Shown here: in pieces, positions 1 to 12,100 of the stretch
Numbering within the stretch: the first letter of the stretch is position 1
Layout of the letters: every line of letters starts with the position of its first letter
DNA from: Dipylidium caninum
Taxonomy: Eukaryota > Platyhelminthes > Cestoda > Cyclophyllidea > Dipylidiidae
Assembly (NCBI GenBank): GCA_017562135.1
Contig: QEYB01000963.1
Coordinates: forward strand, 806,001-870,000
Direction of reading: 5' to 3'
Length of the DNA stretch: 64,000 bases
Position numbers and translations under genes: made by a program
Notes under the pieces: generated by a model
What the model saw: the letters and a program-made list of their open reading frames with translations, nothing else
Told to the model about the DNA's origin: nothing
The model's database searches: none

Positions 1-954
1 CTTTATAGTCGAGAATGCCGTCACAGAAGCACGCGGCACATTGACTGTCAGGACCTAATGCCTTAACTTCAGATGACATGCTCAGCTGCACATTCTGAGG
101 CAGACATATCTAAAGTCGCTTGCTTTTAGAGCATTAAGGTTGACTTGCCTGATCACCTTACAAGCCGTGACTCAGAAAGCTTTGGAGTCAAGGAGAGAGG
201 AATTTCGACGGAGACACGCTTTAAGAATTAGTGGATTCCTGCTGATTGATCTTACCCTACTACAAACTGTATGTTGACTTCACTTCACACCGCATTGGAG
301 CACCAAGGTGAGGCTATTCTGCTTCCCTGTCCTTTGCATATAGAGACGGTCTTATCGTCAAATTTACCGTGCACTCCGGAGTCATCACTTTTGCTGTGCT
401 GAGTCCTTAATAAAGAGGCGAATTCGCCCGTCTCCCTGAATTTCACCGAGTAGCCGTCAGAAGTTTCTTGTTTCCGTTTTCGCGTCACCAGCTCTTTCAG
501 TCTTCTTGCAGTCTGCTGATATGAATCGGTTCTAGAAGCCTATACACCTATACACCTTTCGAATATATGCGTAATTTATTTCCCAAAAATGTCTGTCGAA
601 CCGATTATGTGGTGGGGGTTATAATGTAGGGCACAGAATTCATGGATTTTAATGGCGGAGTGTTCTCAAGTGCGTCGTAAGTACTCAATTCCCATTCCGT
701 TATTTATTCTGTCTAAAATAGGAGGGAGGGGAGGTTAACTTGGCTTTACCAGGCGATTCAAAGCAGAGCAAGTGATCATAGACCAACAAACCGATAGAAT
801 AAGGCAAAAAGGTGTTAGATGATGTGACAGGCGGATATTTCTTCTTTGTCTACATTGCGCAGGAACATTCATTGGCCAAACTCCAAATCGATGGGGATGG
901 AATTTGTCGCCACGTGGCATCGCCCGAGTGGTGTTGTTCAAAGGAGATGCGAGG
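1..954. other. Left-edge non-coding stretch
   Basis: I see no supported gene here. Short open frames on the minus strand have no recognisable motifs and no splice context. The last part is presumably the 5' UTR or promoter of the gene that starts at 955. No repeat or RNA gene is recognisable. Confidence 0.5.
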
Positions 955-1743
955 ATGCCACCAAAGTCCCAAAGATTTCTCAATAAATTAGAAAAATTAA
1001 CCCGTAAAGATGCAGTTAAATTTGATAAAGAGATGGCTCTCTACATGGAGCGAATTGTCGACTTCCAGAACTTTGTTGATCGTGTTGATGAATGGTATAA
1101 CAAGAATGAAAAACGTTATTTGAAATTCATGGCTCTCTACGGGGAGGATGTAATTTCGGAGACAGAATTTAAGCTCGCCTTCCGGAATCTAAGAGCGCCA
1201 TTCACGGCACTGGAGGAGCACATAATCTGTCGAATGGTCGATCCTCAGAAGACAGGCCAGCTGGAATACGCGAAGTTGTACGAGGGGATATGGAAGGCGT
1301 TGGCCAACAAATACGTCCAGGACGATGATCCCAACGTCCTCGACTTGGAACGACCGGATCAGTGGTTTTTGGCCACATTTAAGGTGCCAACTTACGAGCC
1401 TCTCGACATGCCGACGACATTTGAAGCTTTGGTGAGCCAGGACTACACGGGTTTCATGCTACGTGAATTAATTCGTACCAAAGTGCCTCAATTGGCAACA
1501 AAGGCCATTGTTGTTTTCACAGAGGCCAGTAAGTATACGGAGTCATTGATTAAATGTCAGCAGAAATTGTCAGAATTCAACTTCGCCGGGGGTCCAAAAT
1601 GCGCACCAACGGAGATAAACTTATACTATGACTACTCGATGGGGAGAATAGACTGTCCACTGATAGGAGGTGTCTTTTACTACGGACCCGATCGACCACA
1701 AAATAGCTCCTCTCAAAGTTTCCAGACCTCTATCTTTGAGTGA
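955..1743 (+). CDS. EF-hand-like protein of unknown family, single exon
   Basis: An uninterrupted frame of 262 residues starts at the ATG at 955. The frame is open further upstream but has no earlier ATG there. The first 60 residues are basic and helical, rich in Lys and Glu. Two helix-loop-helix units follow: one around 'ALYGEDVISETEF' and one around 'DPQKTGQLEYAKLYEGI'. The second resembles an EF-hand loop with acidic or amide ligands, but it is degenerate (Lys at loop position 12), so calcium binding is doubtful. The C-terminal third is mixed alpha/beta and ends in a Ser/Gln-rich tail. There is no signal peptide or membrane segment. AATAAA occurs at 1832 and again at 1882, which fits a real 3' end. 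I cannot name the family. The coherent composition and the polyadenylation signals make it very likely a real gene, perhaps missing a small 5' exon. Confidence 0.75.
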   Translation: MPPKSQRFLNKLEKLTRKDAVKFDKEMALYMERIVDFQNFVDRVDEWYNKNEKRYLKFMALYGEDVISETEFKLAFRNLRAPFTALEEHIICRMVDPQKTGQLEYAKLYEGIWKALANKYVQDDDPNVLDLERPDQWFLATFKVPTYEPLDMPTTFEALVSQDYTGFMLRELIRTKVPQLATKAIVVFTEASKYTESLIKCQQKLSEFNFAGGPKCAPTEINLYYDYSMGRIDCPLIGGVFYYGPDRPQNSSSQSFQTSIFE

Positions 1744-1831
1744 AGATCATTTCACGCCATTGATGGTCTTTAGTAAGCGTTACTTCTATGACGTTTTGGG
1801 TTAAGGTCTGGGAAAATTACACTCATGCCGA

Positions 1832-1887
1832 AATAAAGCCTTTCGCAACAACCCAGTGAGGATAACATCTTACTACCCTTCAATAAA
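1832..1887 (+). terminator. Two AATAAA polyadenylation signals
   Basis: AATAAA hexamers lie at 1832-1837 and 1882-1887, about 90 and 140 nt after the stop codon of the preceding gene. The position is right for alternative 3' ends of that transcript. Confidence 0.5.
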
Positions 1888-4388
1888 GGTAACTACTTAC
1901 TTTCTCCCATCGGCTGTCATTTTTTTGTCTACACACTTACGTCATTGTCATTAAAAAGCCTTTCAAGTTAACCGCATTTTTAATAAAAAAAGCTCATTGA
2001 GTAGACCTAAAATCAGGTCGCTCTAGCCCATGGTACCTCTAAGACTCCAAAACTCTATACGAGGCGTCGCTCGGATTCTGCTGGACTTAGGAACGTTAAG
2101 AACGACCTATGATGTCGAATTTCCTTTGAGACTGGACTAACGCCGCTTTAATTGATAATTTCATATCGGTGGTCACACCGTTTATTATGGACACGTAGAA
2201 AGAGGAGGCAAGTGCCTACTCAAAGTCGCACCTCATGCGTATTGTACAGAATATGCGGTTGTGGAGGGGAATATTAGTTTAGTCCTTTAGACACAGATTG
2301 GACAAGGTAGAAGATATTACCACCTGTTAAAGTTAATTTCTACAGATAGATTCATGCGTTTAATTTCAAGCACTCCAGGCTGAGGCTACATGTTAGTTAT
2401 TAACGTAGTAGCCTCAGCCGAGGCACAGGCAGTGACTAGCAGAGAGCCAGATGGAAAGTCGAGGATGATCGGGCGGGTGGGGAGCCGTGGTGCTCACGTG
2501 TCCTATCACAGTCATTTTAGCAGGCTTAACAGATCGGAGAAGCGGAAAAATAAAAAAAAATTGGTGTCAATATACGAACGCAACCTGGCAAAGCTCAGAA
2601 TCCAAACCGGAAACATTGAACACATTGAAATTGAAAGGTGTTTTCAAAGGCCTATCATAAAAAAGACAAATGTATCACCTACCTAAAAACGATTGTAAGA
2701 AACATTACTGCGGGCCATGGACCATACTACTTATAGTATTTTCAAGTACCATATCATAAATGGGCGTCTCATAGCTTCAGTATTTTAGTTAATTGTGATG
2801 CCTATGCCATACATTATCGACTGTTTGATTGCAGTCGGACACCACACAAATTGTGAATGAGTGGGTGACTGTGAACGATGGGTTGACCGTAGCAGTAAAC
2901 GCATGCACGGAAAACTGAAGAAAGTCTGTCGGCTTACCCACACCCTTGTAAGAGGTACAGCCACATCGGGAGTATTTTTTAACATCTGAATTTGCTCCAA
3001 TTTGCTTATTGAAAGTAGACGGTGTTAACCATCTCAATACAGCCTTCATTGCAACACGTGTACAGTAACCGCATCAAAAATATTGTCAGGAGTTGAGGAG
3101 CATGAAAAAGTCCCAAAAAGTGGTTTTCGTGTGACCTCCCGTCTTCTCGATTCCGCTTTTATGTAGACGTTGTTACTCGACCCTGGAGTACCCATGTTAC
3201 GTTGTCGTATAATATTATTTAGCCTAAAATACTTCTATAAAAACTGACACCCTAAATACTATCATCTGAAAAAGTTAATAATTCCCAAAAGTTCAACATA
3301 AACTTGTTAAGATTTTCAAGCATGATATGCAAAATTAGCCACATGGAGACACTGCTAAGCCATTTTCTAACCGAGAGAGGCCAGTAGACGTGGACTATAA
3401 GGCATCATTTTTACTAAAACATCAAGGAAGAGGGCCAGGGAGGGCTTAAAAATGTGGGGAGAATTACCCAAAACAATGATGGCGGCTTTGTACGGCATCT
3501 TCCAGTTTTAAAGTGTAGGGAAATCGCGATAATGTTATTCAAAATTGTTGCTAATGAATTAATAACTACAAAAATCTCAGTTTCAATTCTTGGCTTTCTT
3601 GACCCCATGGCTTCCGTATAGCCTCTGAGCGTTTTGATGTTTCTTATCTTGTTCCAGAGGACAACCGTACTTGTTACATGGTGGGCCAGTTTTTTTATGA
3701 AAGCACAAAGGCCTCGCAAATTCGTATTTTGACACCTCTTACTCGTGAAGAGATAGTACAACACAATGTTAAATGAAGGGATCATTAACTAGGGTGAGGC
3801 CAGCTGCATGACGGCTGAGTATTTATGAATGGCGAATGTTAAAGGCCAAATTTTGTAATTTGGTTAAATAAACTTGTCAGTTGATGCGCTATAATAAATC
3901 TAGTAAGCTAATGATTCCAGAAGAGTGGACGCAGAAGAAGCCATTATTATAATTGAGAGGTGTGGGTGAAGTAATTTCACATCGTGCATCATAATTAATT
4001 TCTTTGGGAGAATCATACAGTGGAAGTCAAAGTATTCAGCTCCGCGCATGTACCAACTCAAACTTCTCGGCCTATTGCTGTCCAAAAGTCAAATATTATT
4101 ATGCTCCTATCACTGAACTATAGCTTTATTTATGTTACTTCACTACTGTCTAACATTGCGACCGATCACCATGCTATAATTTTCAAGAGGTAGGACTTTG
4201 AATGTAAGGATGTAATCGCTTTAAAAGCGTACTGTTCATAGGCTACTACACTTAAAAAATGAACACAACAACCTTATAACGACACTGGTTTATTAGACTT
4301 CGTTTATTTGGTGTTGTCATTCGGTGTTTTAACTCGATCTTCTAGTTGGTGGGCTTCTGGGATTTTGCTCGATCATTGGTCTGCGGGG
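1888..4388. other. Intergenic region, no gene seen
   Basis: About 2.5 kb between the EF-hand-like gene and PSMA5. Open frames at 2390-2686 (+) and 3414-3785 (-) look like chance: they show no domain, no plausible start context and no splice partners. No repeat family is recognisable. Confidence 0.5.
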
Positions 4389-5804
4389 ATGTTTTTGACT
4401 AAGACAGAGTACGATAGGGGTGTAAACACTTTTTCTCCCGACGGAAGGCTTTTTCAAGTAGAATATGCTATCGAAGCGACAAAGGTAATTTTGTTTTACT
4501 TCATTATTGGCTAGTTGGGGTCCACTGGCATTGGTATCAAAACAAAAGATGGAGTGATACTGGCCGTTGAAAAAAGAATTAATTCTCCTCTCATCGTGAC
4601 CAACAGCGTGGAGAAGATATTTAAAATTTCAGACACAATCGGTACGAAACCAAAACTATCCCGTGACCCGTGGTTCTCATGCTCGTTGTTATCATGTTTT
4701 TGGTATAAATTTCTGCCTAGTATTCCTTTAGTACAGGTGTTACTTAGCTTATATGTTTATTCTTTTGTAAAAAGTTCACGTCAAAAAAGTCTCGGTGGTG
4801 TCTTCGACGATAGAGTCATTTGGAAGCGATACCACTGGATGTTTATCATTGATCCGTCACACCCCGAGCTTCTACATTATTTTTATCAGCCTGCGCCGTC
4901 AGCGGTCTCGTGGCCGATGCGAGAACCCTCATCGATCGGGCCCGTGTAGAAGCGGCCCACCACTGGTTTGTGTATAACAGTGAAATGACAGTCGAAGACG
5001 TGACTCAGGCTGTGAGTAAACTAGCCCTAGCTTTCGGCGACGATGACGCTGATGCAGGTGCAATGAGCCGTCCCTTCGGTGTGGCTCTTATGTTTGCCGG
5101 GTATGACGAAAATGGACCACAACTGTAAGTTGACCACTGATTAGTATTTATTTTTTTCTTAAACATCTTCGCTCTTCTATAAATACAAAATTTTATGGAA
5201 GTATTACAAGTTTGGAACTAGTCTGTTACACAATGTAATTACTCCTTTATTGTCGGATAACCAAGCACCATGTCCAGGCGTTCTTATGTGCAGTTGTTGT
5301 ACAGTTTCCACATGGACCCCCAGCGGAACATACATCCAGTACGAGGCAAAAGCAATTGGTTCCGGTTCCGAGGGTGCACAACAAGCCCTCCAGGAGGTCT
5401 TTAGCAAAAACATGAATCTCGAGGAGGCCAGTATCCAGGCTTTGACCATACTCAGGCAGGTAATGGAGGAGAAATTGGACGCAACCAATGTCGAGGTTGG
5501 TCACCCCGCGTTTTCATGATTATTTGGCCGCGCAAAGCATGCATTCCATGGTTGGTGTTCCCGTCACTACCCAATCTTAGCCATTTCAATCTAACCGCTT
5601 GGTCGGGCACGATATGCACTTGGCGATTTGTAGCGTCTCACACAAGTCCGTGATCTCTCTGCTGTAATAAACCAGCATCTTATTTCGACAGGTGACTGAC
5701 CATTTGTTTCATCTTAGATGGCTTCAGTGACCAAGGACGGTATTACTATTTTCGACAAGGAACAATTGCAAAGGGTTATCAGCCAGTTAAAATCTATTGT
5801 ATAA
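4389..5804 (+). CDS. PSMA5: 20S proteasome subunit alpha type-5
   Basis: This is one of the seven outer-ring alpha subunits of the 20S proteasome. Exons: 4389-4484, 4515-4641, 4890-5124, 5305-5495 and 5718-5804. The start [17 protein letters not shown] and the following FQVEYAIEA are the alpha-subunit N-terminal signature. [42 protein letters not shown] and LRQVMEEKL match the family in order. Intron 1 (4485-4514) is only 30 nt. Oddity: exon 4 carries five Cs at 5317-5321, where four would give the conserved Phe-His-Met-Asp-Pro-Ser-Gly-Thr. As written the frame shifts there. It can be rescued only by using the AG at 5292-5293, which replaces Phe-His-Met-Asp with unrelated residues. AATAAA lies at 5848. 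The identity is secure; the exact exon 4 structure is not. Confidence 0.93.
4485..4514 (+). other. PSMA5: 30-nt micro-intron of PSMA5
   Basis: GTAATT...GCTAG between codons for Ala-Thr-Lys and Leu-Gly-Ser. Removing it joins the two halves of the conserved proteasome alpha N-terminus exactly. Retaining it gives an in-frame TAG at its 3' end, so it must be spliced out. Confidence 0.85.
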
Positions 5805-5847
5805 ACTACTACCGGTTCTGGAATTTTGTTCAACTGAATCCATTGTC

Positions 5848-5853
5848 AATAAA
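5848..5853 (+). terminator. AATAAA polyadenylation signal of PSMA5
   Basis: The hexamer lies 44 nt after the PSMA5 stop codon, in the expected position for 3'-end formation. Confidence 0.6.
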
Positions 5854-6012
5854 CCTTCTGGGCCTACTTTTTCTTCCAACTCAACAAGAGTTCCCACATG
5901 ATATCGCATCTATTATGGGTGAAAATACAGTTTGCGTATGATACAAGTTGTGAAAGCCTCAAATAAGGTTCTTAGCGTGAAAATAACTTCTAAAATCTTT
6001 GTTCTCATAACC

Positions 6013-6055
6013 GGGGGAGGGGGGCATGGACTTGGACATGTCAGTGGGAGGGGGG
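6013..6055 (+). other. G-rich block between convergent genes
   Basis: Four G tracts occur: 5 Gs at 6013, 6 at 6019, 3 at 6046 and 6 at 6050. A 21-nt spacer containing two CATG copies sits between the second and third. It lies between the converging 3' ends of PSMA5 and ROCK. Quadruplex formation on the plus strand is possible, and a pause role is inference. Confidence 0.4.
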
Positions 6056-6195
6056 TACTTTGTTGGTGGCAGTCGTGTTCACCCTTTCTTTTCGACCTTA
6101 AGTATGTACACTCGGAGATTCTGGAATGAAAGACGATTCACCTTCACTGATCGCGGCGGTTCTGTGCGTGGGGACGTGCGTTTAAGTATTGCAAT

Positions 6196-9100
6196 TTATA
6201 AGTCATGCTGACTGTCAAAATTAGCGGGTGTATGATGGAGTGCTGCGGAAGCAGGCGGAGGGTGGGGGCCTGTTGGAGCAACATTTCCAGTCACGTGAGA
6301 GCTACTATTCTGTCGTGAAGGGGTGATTGCCACTGATCTTCTTGAAACAATATCCTTCAAATTGAAACTGACTAAACTTCGCATACTTTTATAGCGAGGG
6401 TTAGCTCCAGATAGCGATGCTCCAGTTGCGTTGTTCCTGCTGGGGGATCCAGGTGAAAGTAAGCCTTCAGACCACGTCGAATATTCGTTTCTCAACCTGT
6501 TTATGCACGAGATCCAAGCATTGCGGTCCTCGGGTGTGGGTGCACGGATGATCCACTGTTTCACAGTTTTTGGACAGGCGAAAAACTTTTGATGCTCCTC
6601 AACGTGTTTCCGGTGAATACGCACTCGGCAGTGGATGCACTCCAATGCTAGCGGTGGCGAACGGAGGTCCGAGCATGAGAGTCGACAGAGGTCGCAAGCA
6701 ACATTCCATATACGGAATGTCATTGCTTGGAAGGAATGACCTCGCCAAAAGATAGTGCCGTTTGGAGCAGTATTAGCAACAATTCCTGACCCCGGGGTCC
6801 CACTTTTTTGACTTATTCGGTCGGCCTCGCCTATGCTAGGATCAGGAGCTGCCATATCCGCGAATATACAGATTAGACGAGCCAAGTCGTCATCGATAGC
6901 GTAAGTAAGGTCAAGCACAGTACCGGGGCGCACAGAGAATATCTAAATTTTAAATAAAAATAAAAAATGGTCTTTCATAAATTTTATCGAAAACGTTAAG
7001 TCCATTGACTGTACTTAAAGAAGGTAAGTAGCAAGCCCAATTACCTGTTGAATAGGAATTTCTTCGCATGGGGCAGAGTCGTACTGGTCACGCTGAATGT
7101 GGGAGGAAAAAAATGACACTGAAAAAGGGCAAATAACCAAAAATTTCGGTATCCATCTAATTCTCTTTTTGCCCTTGATTTTTTCGGGAAAGTCACAGAT
7201 ACTTTCGATGGGTGGGGGCAGAGGTTGTCGACTGACCCCAACGTTGGGAAGATTCTCAAGCGAATGACTAGTCTCTTCCACAGTATTTTGTGAAGGTGAC
7301 TCAATCACTGTACTTGTAAGGGAGGAGCTAGAGGAGAGGCCTACATTCGCCCCCGACTTTGCGACATAACATTCGCACAAAGTTTTAATCTGAGCATCTG
7401 CCTTCTCCAATTCTTGCTCTAGCATTCGCTTCGTCTCTGTCAACTCTGCCATTGCTTTCGATTTCTCCTCGTTGTCTGTCTTAAGGCGAATTAATGTCGA
7501 CTCCAAGTCCGCTATATCCCTTTGATGTCTATGCTCCAATCTGCGCAACTGCTTCTCCAAGGTAGTCACCCTGGTTGCTTCGGTGCTCTTCTTCTTACTG
7601 CCTTCCGACGCGACTTCGAATAACTTGGCAACGGTTTGATCAATCTTGACCTTTTGGATCCTATTCTCGTTGCGAAGACGGTCTAATTCGTCTTGGAGTT
7701 TGGATACAAATGACTCCAAAGATATGCAACGTTGCTTTAGTTCTTCTCGCTCTTGAGTGACCGCGGTAATCTGGGTCCCTTGTTCGCTGACACATTCCTT
7801 CAATCGCATTAGCTTTTTCCCGCTCTCTGTCCTTTCGAGGTCGTACGCCTCTCGTAGCTTGTTTAACTCCAAACTGTTAATAGCAAGACCTGCCTGGAGA
7901 CCAAAATTGTGTTCCTTCAAGTCTTTACACGTAGACTGAGCAGAAGTGAGGCTTGAGCGAAGTGACTCCACCTCTGCCCTACTTTCGCTAAATTTGGACT
8001 TGTAGAGTTCGCAAAAAGTTCTTAATGTTCGCAGCTGATCAGACAAATCGTCCATCTCTTCTGCGTGCAAGCGACGTGTATTAACCAGCTCGGCTTCAGC
8101 TCGGCACGCCTGTTGACGTGCCTCCTCCAGAGCCACCTCCAAGGAAAGATTTTCCTTGACCGAACTACGCTGCTTCGTCTCATTCACAAGTGTCGCGTTT
8201 TGAGCAGGTGGCGAGGGGTTCATTTTTGCAGAAACTAATTCTGCCTTCGCCGTACCCAAAGCCTTTCGTGTTGTCTCCAATTCCTCCGCAGTGGTCATTA
8301 ATTCTGTCTGAAGACGATTCACCCGTTCACTGAAGGTGTCACGCTCAGACTGGAGGGCACTAACCTGCAGCCTTGACTCCTCACACATTCGTTCAATTTC
8401 GGCCCTCGAGGACTCTAACTCTGTCTTCATGTCATCTAAACGCCTTTGTGCCTCATTCATGGCAATCTTGTCCATTGCCGCTTGCTTCTCAGCTGCACTG
8501 AGTTGGGAACGCACATCTGCTAGCGCGGCCTCCACTTCAGCAGTATTTGAATCCCCGTTAGTTATTAACGGAGTCTTAACTGAAGCCTCGAGTTTTCGCC
8601 TCTCCTCACGGTTGAATGTGAACCCAGCGAACGCCAAATTGTCGCCAGTAAAATAGGCCGGTGGCCCGACCGGTTTCTTTGCAGCAAAGGCACCACCAGA
8701 GCGAGGTAAATTAGCGGGTGATCCGCTGGAGGAATTCGATACATCCGCACCCAGAACCTCCGATTCATCGAAATTAATGTTTGATGTGTCTACGTCGGAG
8801 GTGACAATGGGTCTTATTGGGGGTGTGTCTGAACGTAGATTTGGCCAATCCACACCCTCAAAAAAAGGATGTTTTTTCACCTCACTGGCACCTTCCTTTG
8901 CACCAAGTCGATCGTTTGCTCCCCGAAGGAAGTCACGGATGAGGGCCTCAAAATTCACCGTAATTTCGGTGTCAGTAGGGATTTTGAGGGACTTCTCATA
9001 CCCAAGAATACGTGAGTAAGTCTCTACCAGGGACTGACCATAAAATGCTGTCTCACCGAAAAGCATTTCAAAAGCAATCACACCAAGAGCCCACCAATCA

Positions 9101-12100
9101 CAAGCCGGTCCAATATAGTCCGCCTTCGATTGACAGTTTAGCATTTCTGGACTGATATAGTCGGGGGTACCAATGGGTGAGGAACAGAAGTAACGGCCTT
9201 GCGAATCAAGCCGAACACATGACCCGAAGTCGGCGAGTTTGAGATGACCTTGAGCATCCAACAACATGTTGTCCGGTTTAAGATCCCGATGAATGTACCC
9301 GAGTTTGTGAAGCGCCTCCAAGGCTAGCACCGTTTCCGCGAGATAGAAGCGAGCTTGGTCTTCCGTAAAGGTATCGTAATATTCCAACCAATAATAAAGA
9401 TCACCTCCGGGCATATATTCCATGCACAAGTAGATATTTTCCTTATCCTACATGAACATACAAATTCCCCGCTATTTACACCGTGGTAATCTCAGGGGAA
9501 AAAATTCATGCGTCCTTAAAACATACATTTCAATTCATCGGCACACAATAATTTTAGAGCTTTAGTTATAAGACACTGGGATTACTCACGGTTTCTCATG
9601 TGTTACTTTTGCAGACGGATGCCAACGTGCTTTTAGTTACCAGAGGGTCGATTGAAAGTAAACCGTATTTATCGCGCAAGTCTTCTAACATGATGATACA
9701 GTAGAAATGGGAATGGCATGTATAATTCGTTGACACAAAAAAAACAAGTGCACCGTATAGAACAAACCGTTTGTCAAATGCACGAAAAGACGGTGAGTGA
9801 CTCGCATCTGCTAAGGATGCCAATCATTCACCGTGGCCAACACTCATGTTATTGAGATAACAATTAAGTGGGAATGAAAAGATGGGACTTGGGCGACCGC
9901 ACAATATACACATTTACCCAGCCAGCTCACCCTTAACCCACAAATGACATTGAAATGTGGTAAGATAAATGATTAACAATCACTATACCGCATCAAATCT
10001 ACCGGTGGGAGGATTTTTTTCCACTAGACCACTTGGCTTTCCACACCAAAACAAAGAGGTCAATTAATACAGTCGGTTGCCTATTGTAATTACAGCGGAG
10101 AAGAGGTAAGTTTGTGTCAAAAGTAAATACCAGAGCATAGCGAGATTGAAGACAAGGAAACAGGACTAGTTATTGTATTTCGCCTGAACAATCTTATCCC
10201 AACCAACCATATGAGTGTATTCTGGAGGCTCGAGACACACGCACAGAGAGGTTACCTGTAGATTAAGAATGCTATCAGTGAATTTGACGTATGAGAAAAT
10301 GAAAAGAACTATGGGTAGTTTTTCAGTTTTCAACAGTTTTTAGGTGAACGACAGGCATAATTATTTACCTTGTCAATAACCCAAATCAGTGCTCAACGCT
10401 ACTACTACTACTATGAACCACAAGATGCAGGCCACCTGATTAACTAAATAATGAAATGTGGGTAGGCAATATGCACCTTGGTAGGCATTAAGGAGACTAC
10501 TATTAGGGCAAGAAGGAAGTATAAAGGGTAACATTGAGAAGCCTGAAAGGCGTGCTTGAAAGGCACGTGGTCGCAGAAGTATGACAGTGTGGAATGTGCT
10601 TTTACCACAGGCAATCGGTTACGCATTTCATATGAGGTGGAGTGACCACTATGACACTATTTCGTGTGTTCTTTGCATTCGGATTAGTCTAAATAACAAG
10701 GCAAACCAAGCAATATGATTGCATTATTTAAGTGAACTCAGAGGCAAGGGGGGAAGAAAAGAGAATTACTTAGACAACAGTTGTTGGTTAATTTCATAAT
10801 TCCGTTCAGATAAGTATGAATGTCAAGAAAGATGCAAACAGACAGAAGCAGACAGTTGCGTCATAACGACGCTAAACGTCTTTAGTTGTTTAGAGAAACT
10901 AATCAGACTGTTCTCCATCATCCAGGTCGTTTAAACTATGCGCACACGAAGGATGTAGAGAAGATTTAGAGGAGACCGAGTCTACTGCCATTCAACACGC
11001 TTAAGTATTCGACGCATTACATGCAACTGTCAGGAGGGTGAATAATTCACCGCAGACAGGGCATTTAGTTTTGGTATGAAAAACATCCCAATTTGTAGGT
11101 ATTCAATAATTATAGCCTAAGAGTGCTTCTAAAGAGTTAACGTCATTTCGTCCAGGCGCAGAGATACCAATTATCTAACTTATTACTTAATTTAACTAGC
11201 GGAGGTTGAACGACTAGAATAAGAAAGAGTGCCATTGCGGAGAGACGACTACGACAGTTCCATCACGAGAAAGTCAACCAACCCGTCTCACAACGGGGAC
11301 TTGGCTGACCTTTAATTTCAGGTATGAACCTCCATAACGAAAATGAAGGTAGGTGCATTTTTCCTCATACTTGCGCAGGATATGCTAATACAAGAAGGGA
11401 AAAAGGTAGGAGTGAATAGTGTAGGCTTGTTTGCATTGCTGATTAAGGCGGGTAGAAGAACAAAAGATAAACCCTTTCTCTCTCAAATGTTACAGTCATT
11501 TGTCAAATTCTGTGCGCAGATTGTAAATGGCCCACCAACGGTAGTTCCAAACTTCGAGAAGGAGTTAGATGCATATTCAGGAGTAGAAAGTGCCGTAGTG
11601 TTTTGAATGAGACAAGTTAGTTTTCGAAAGAAAAAAAGCAGTGAAACAGAGAGAATGAGGTTGTGTGATCTGTACTACCACCGCACCTACATGCCCAGGT
11701 AACCTCACCCCTTAGTATAGCTGTCGTTTAAGCGATGGTGAGATCACACAAAAGCGTTGCCAAAAGTAGGCCAGTCGTAGAAACGCTGTTAGAATAAATT
11801 CTCTTAAATCTCCTGTTACACCAACGGGATCTCACGCAAGGGTGACTAATCAGAGAGGCATCTACCACTTATACCATTCAATGTAGGGCAGAGGTAAGTA
11901 ATAATGTCCAGGGCAGAGGTAAGTAATAATGTCCACATAATAAAGTACGTGATCGTAGTTGACGATAACAAGCGGAGATTTAATTAATGTCCACTTTTTG
12001 ATGATGATAACGCGTTTCCCGCCTCACACATAAAGGAAAATGAATAAAGTTTAAAACGAAAAGGGATAACGCCGTCTGCAGATATCTCAACGTACATAGT

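Noticed and set aside
2390..2686. 98-codon plus-strand open frame
   Set aside because: Low-complexity basic sequence with no domain, no splice partner and no polyadenylation signal; likely chance.
3414..3785. 123-codon minus-strand open frame
   Set aside because: Has an ATG, but composition is that of random AT-rich sequence and no motif is visible.
11343..11606. 87-codon plus-strand frame inside ROCK intron 2, possible nested gene
   Set aside because: No recognisable domain or signal sequence beyond a weak hydrophobic start, and no supporting splice or polyadenylation features.
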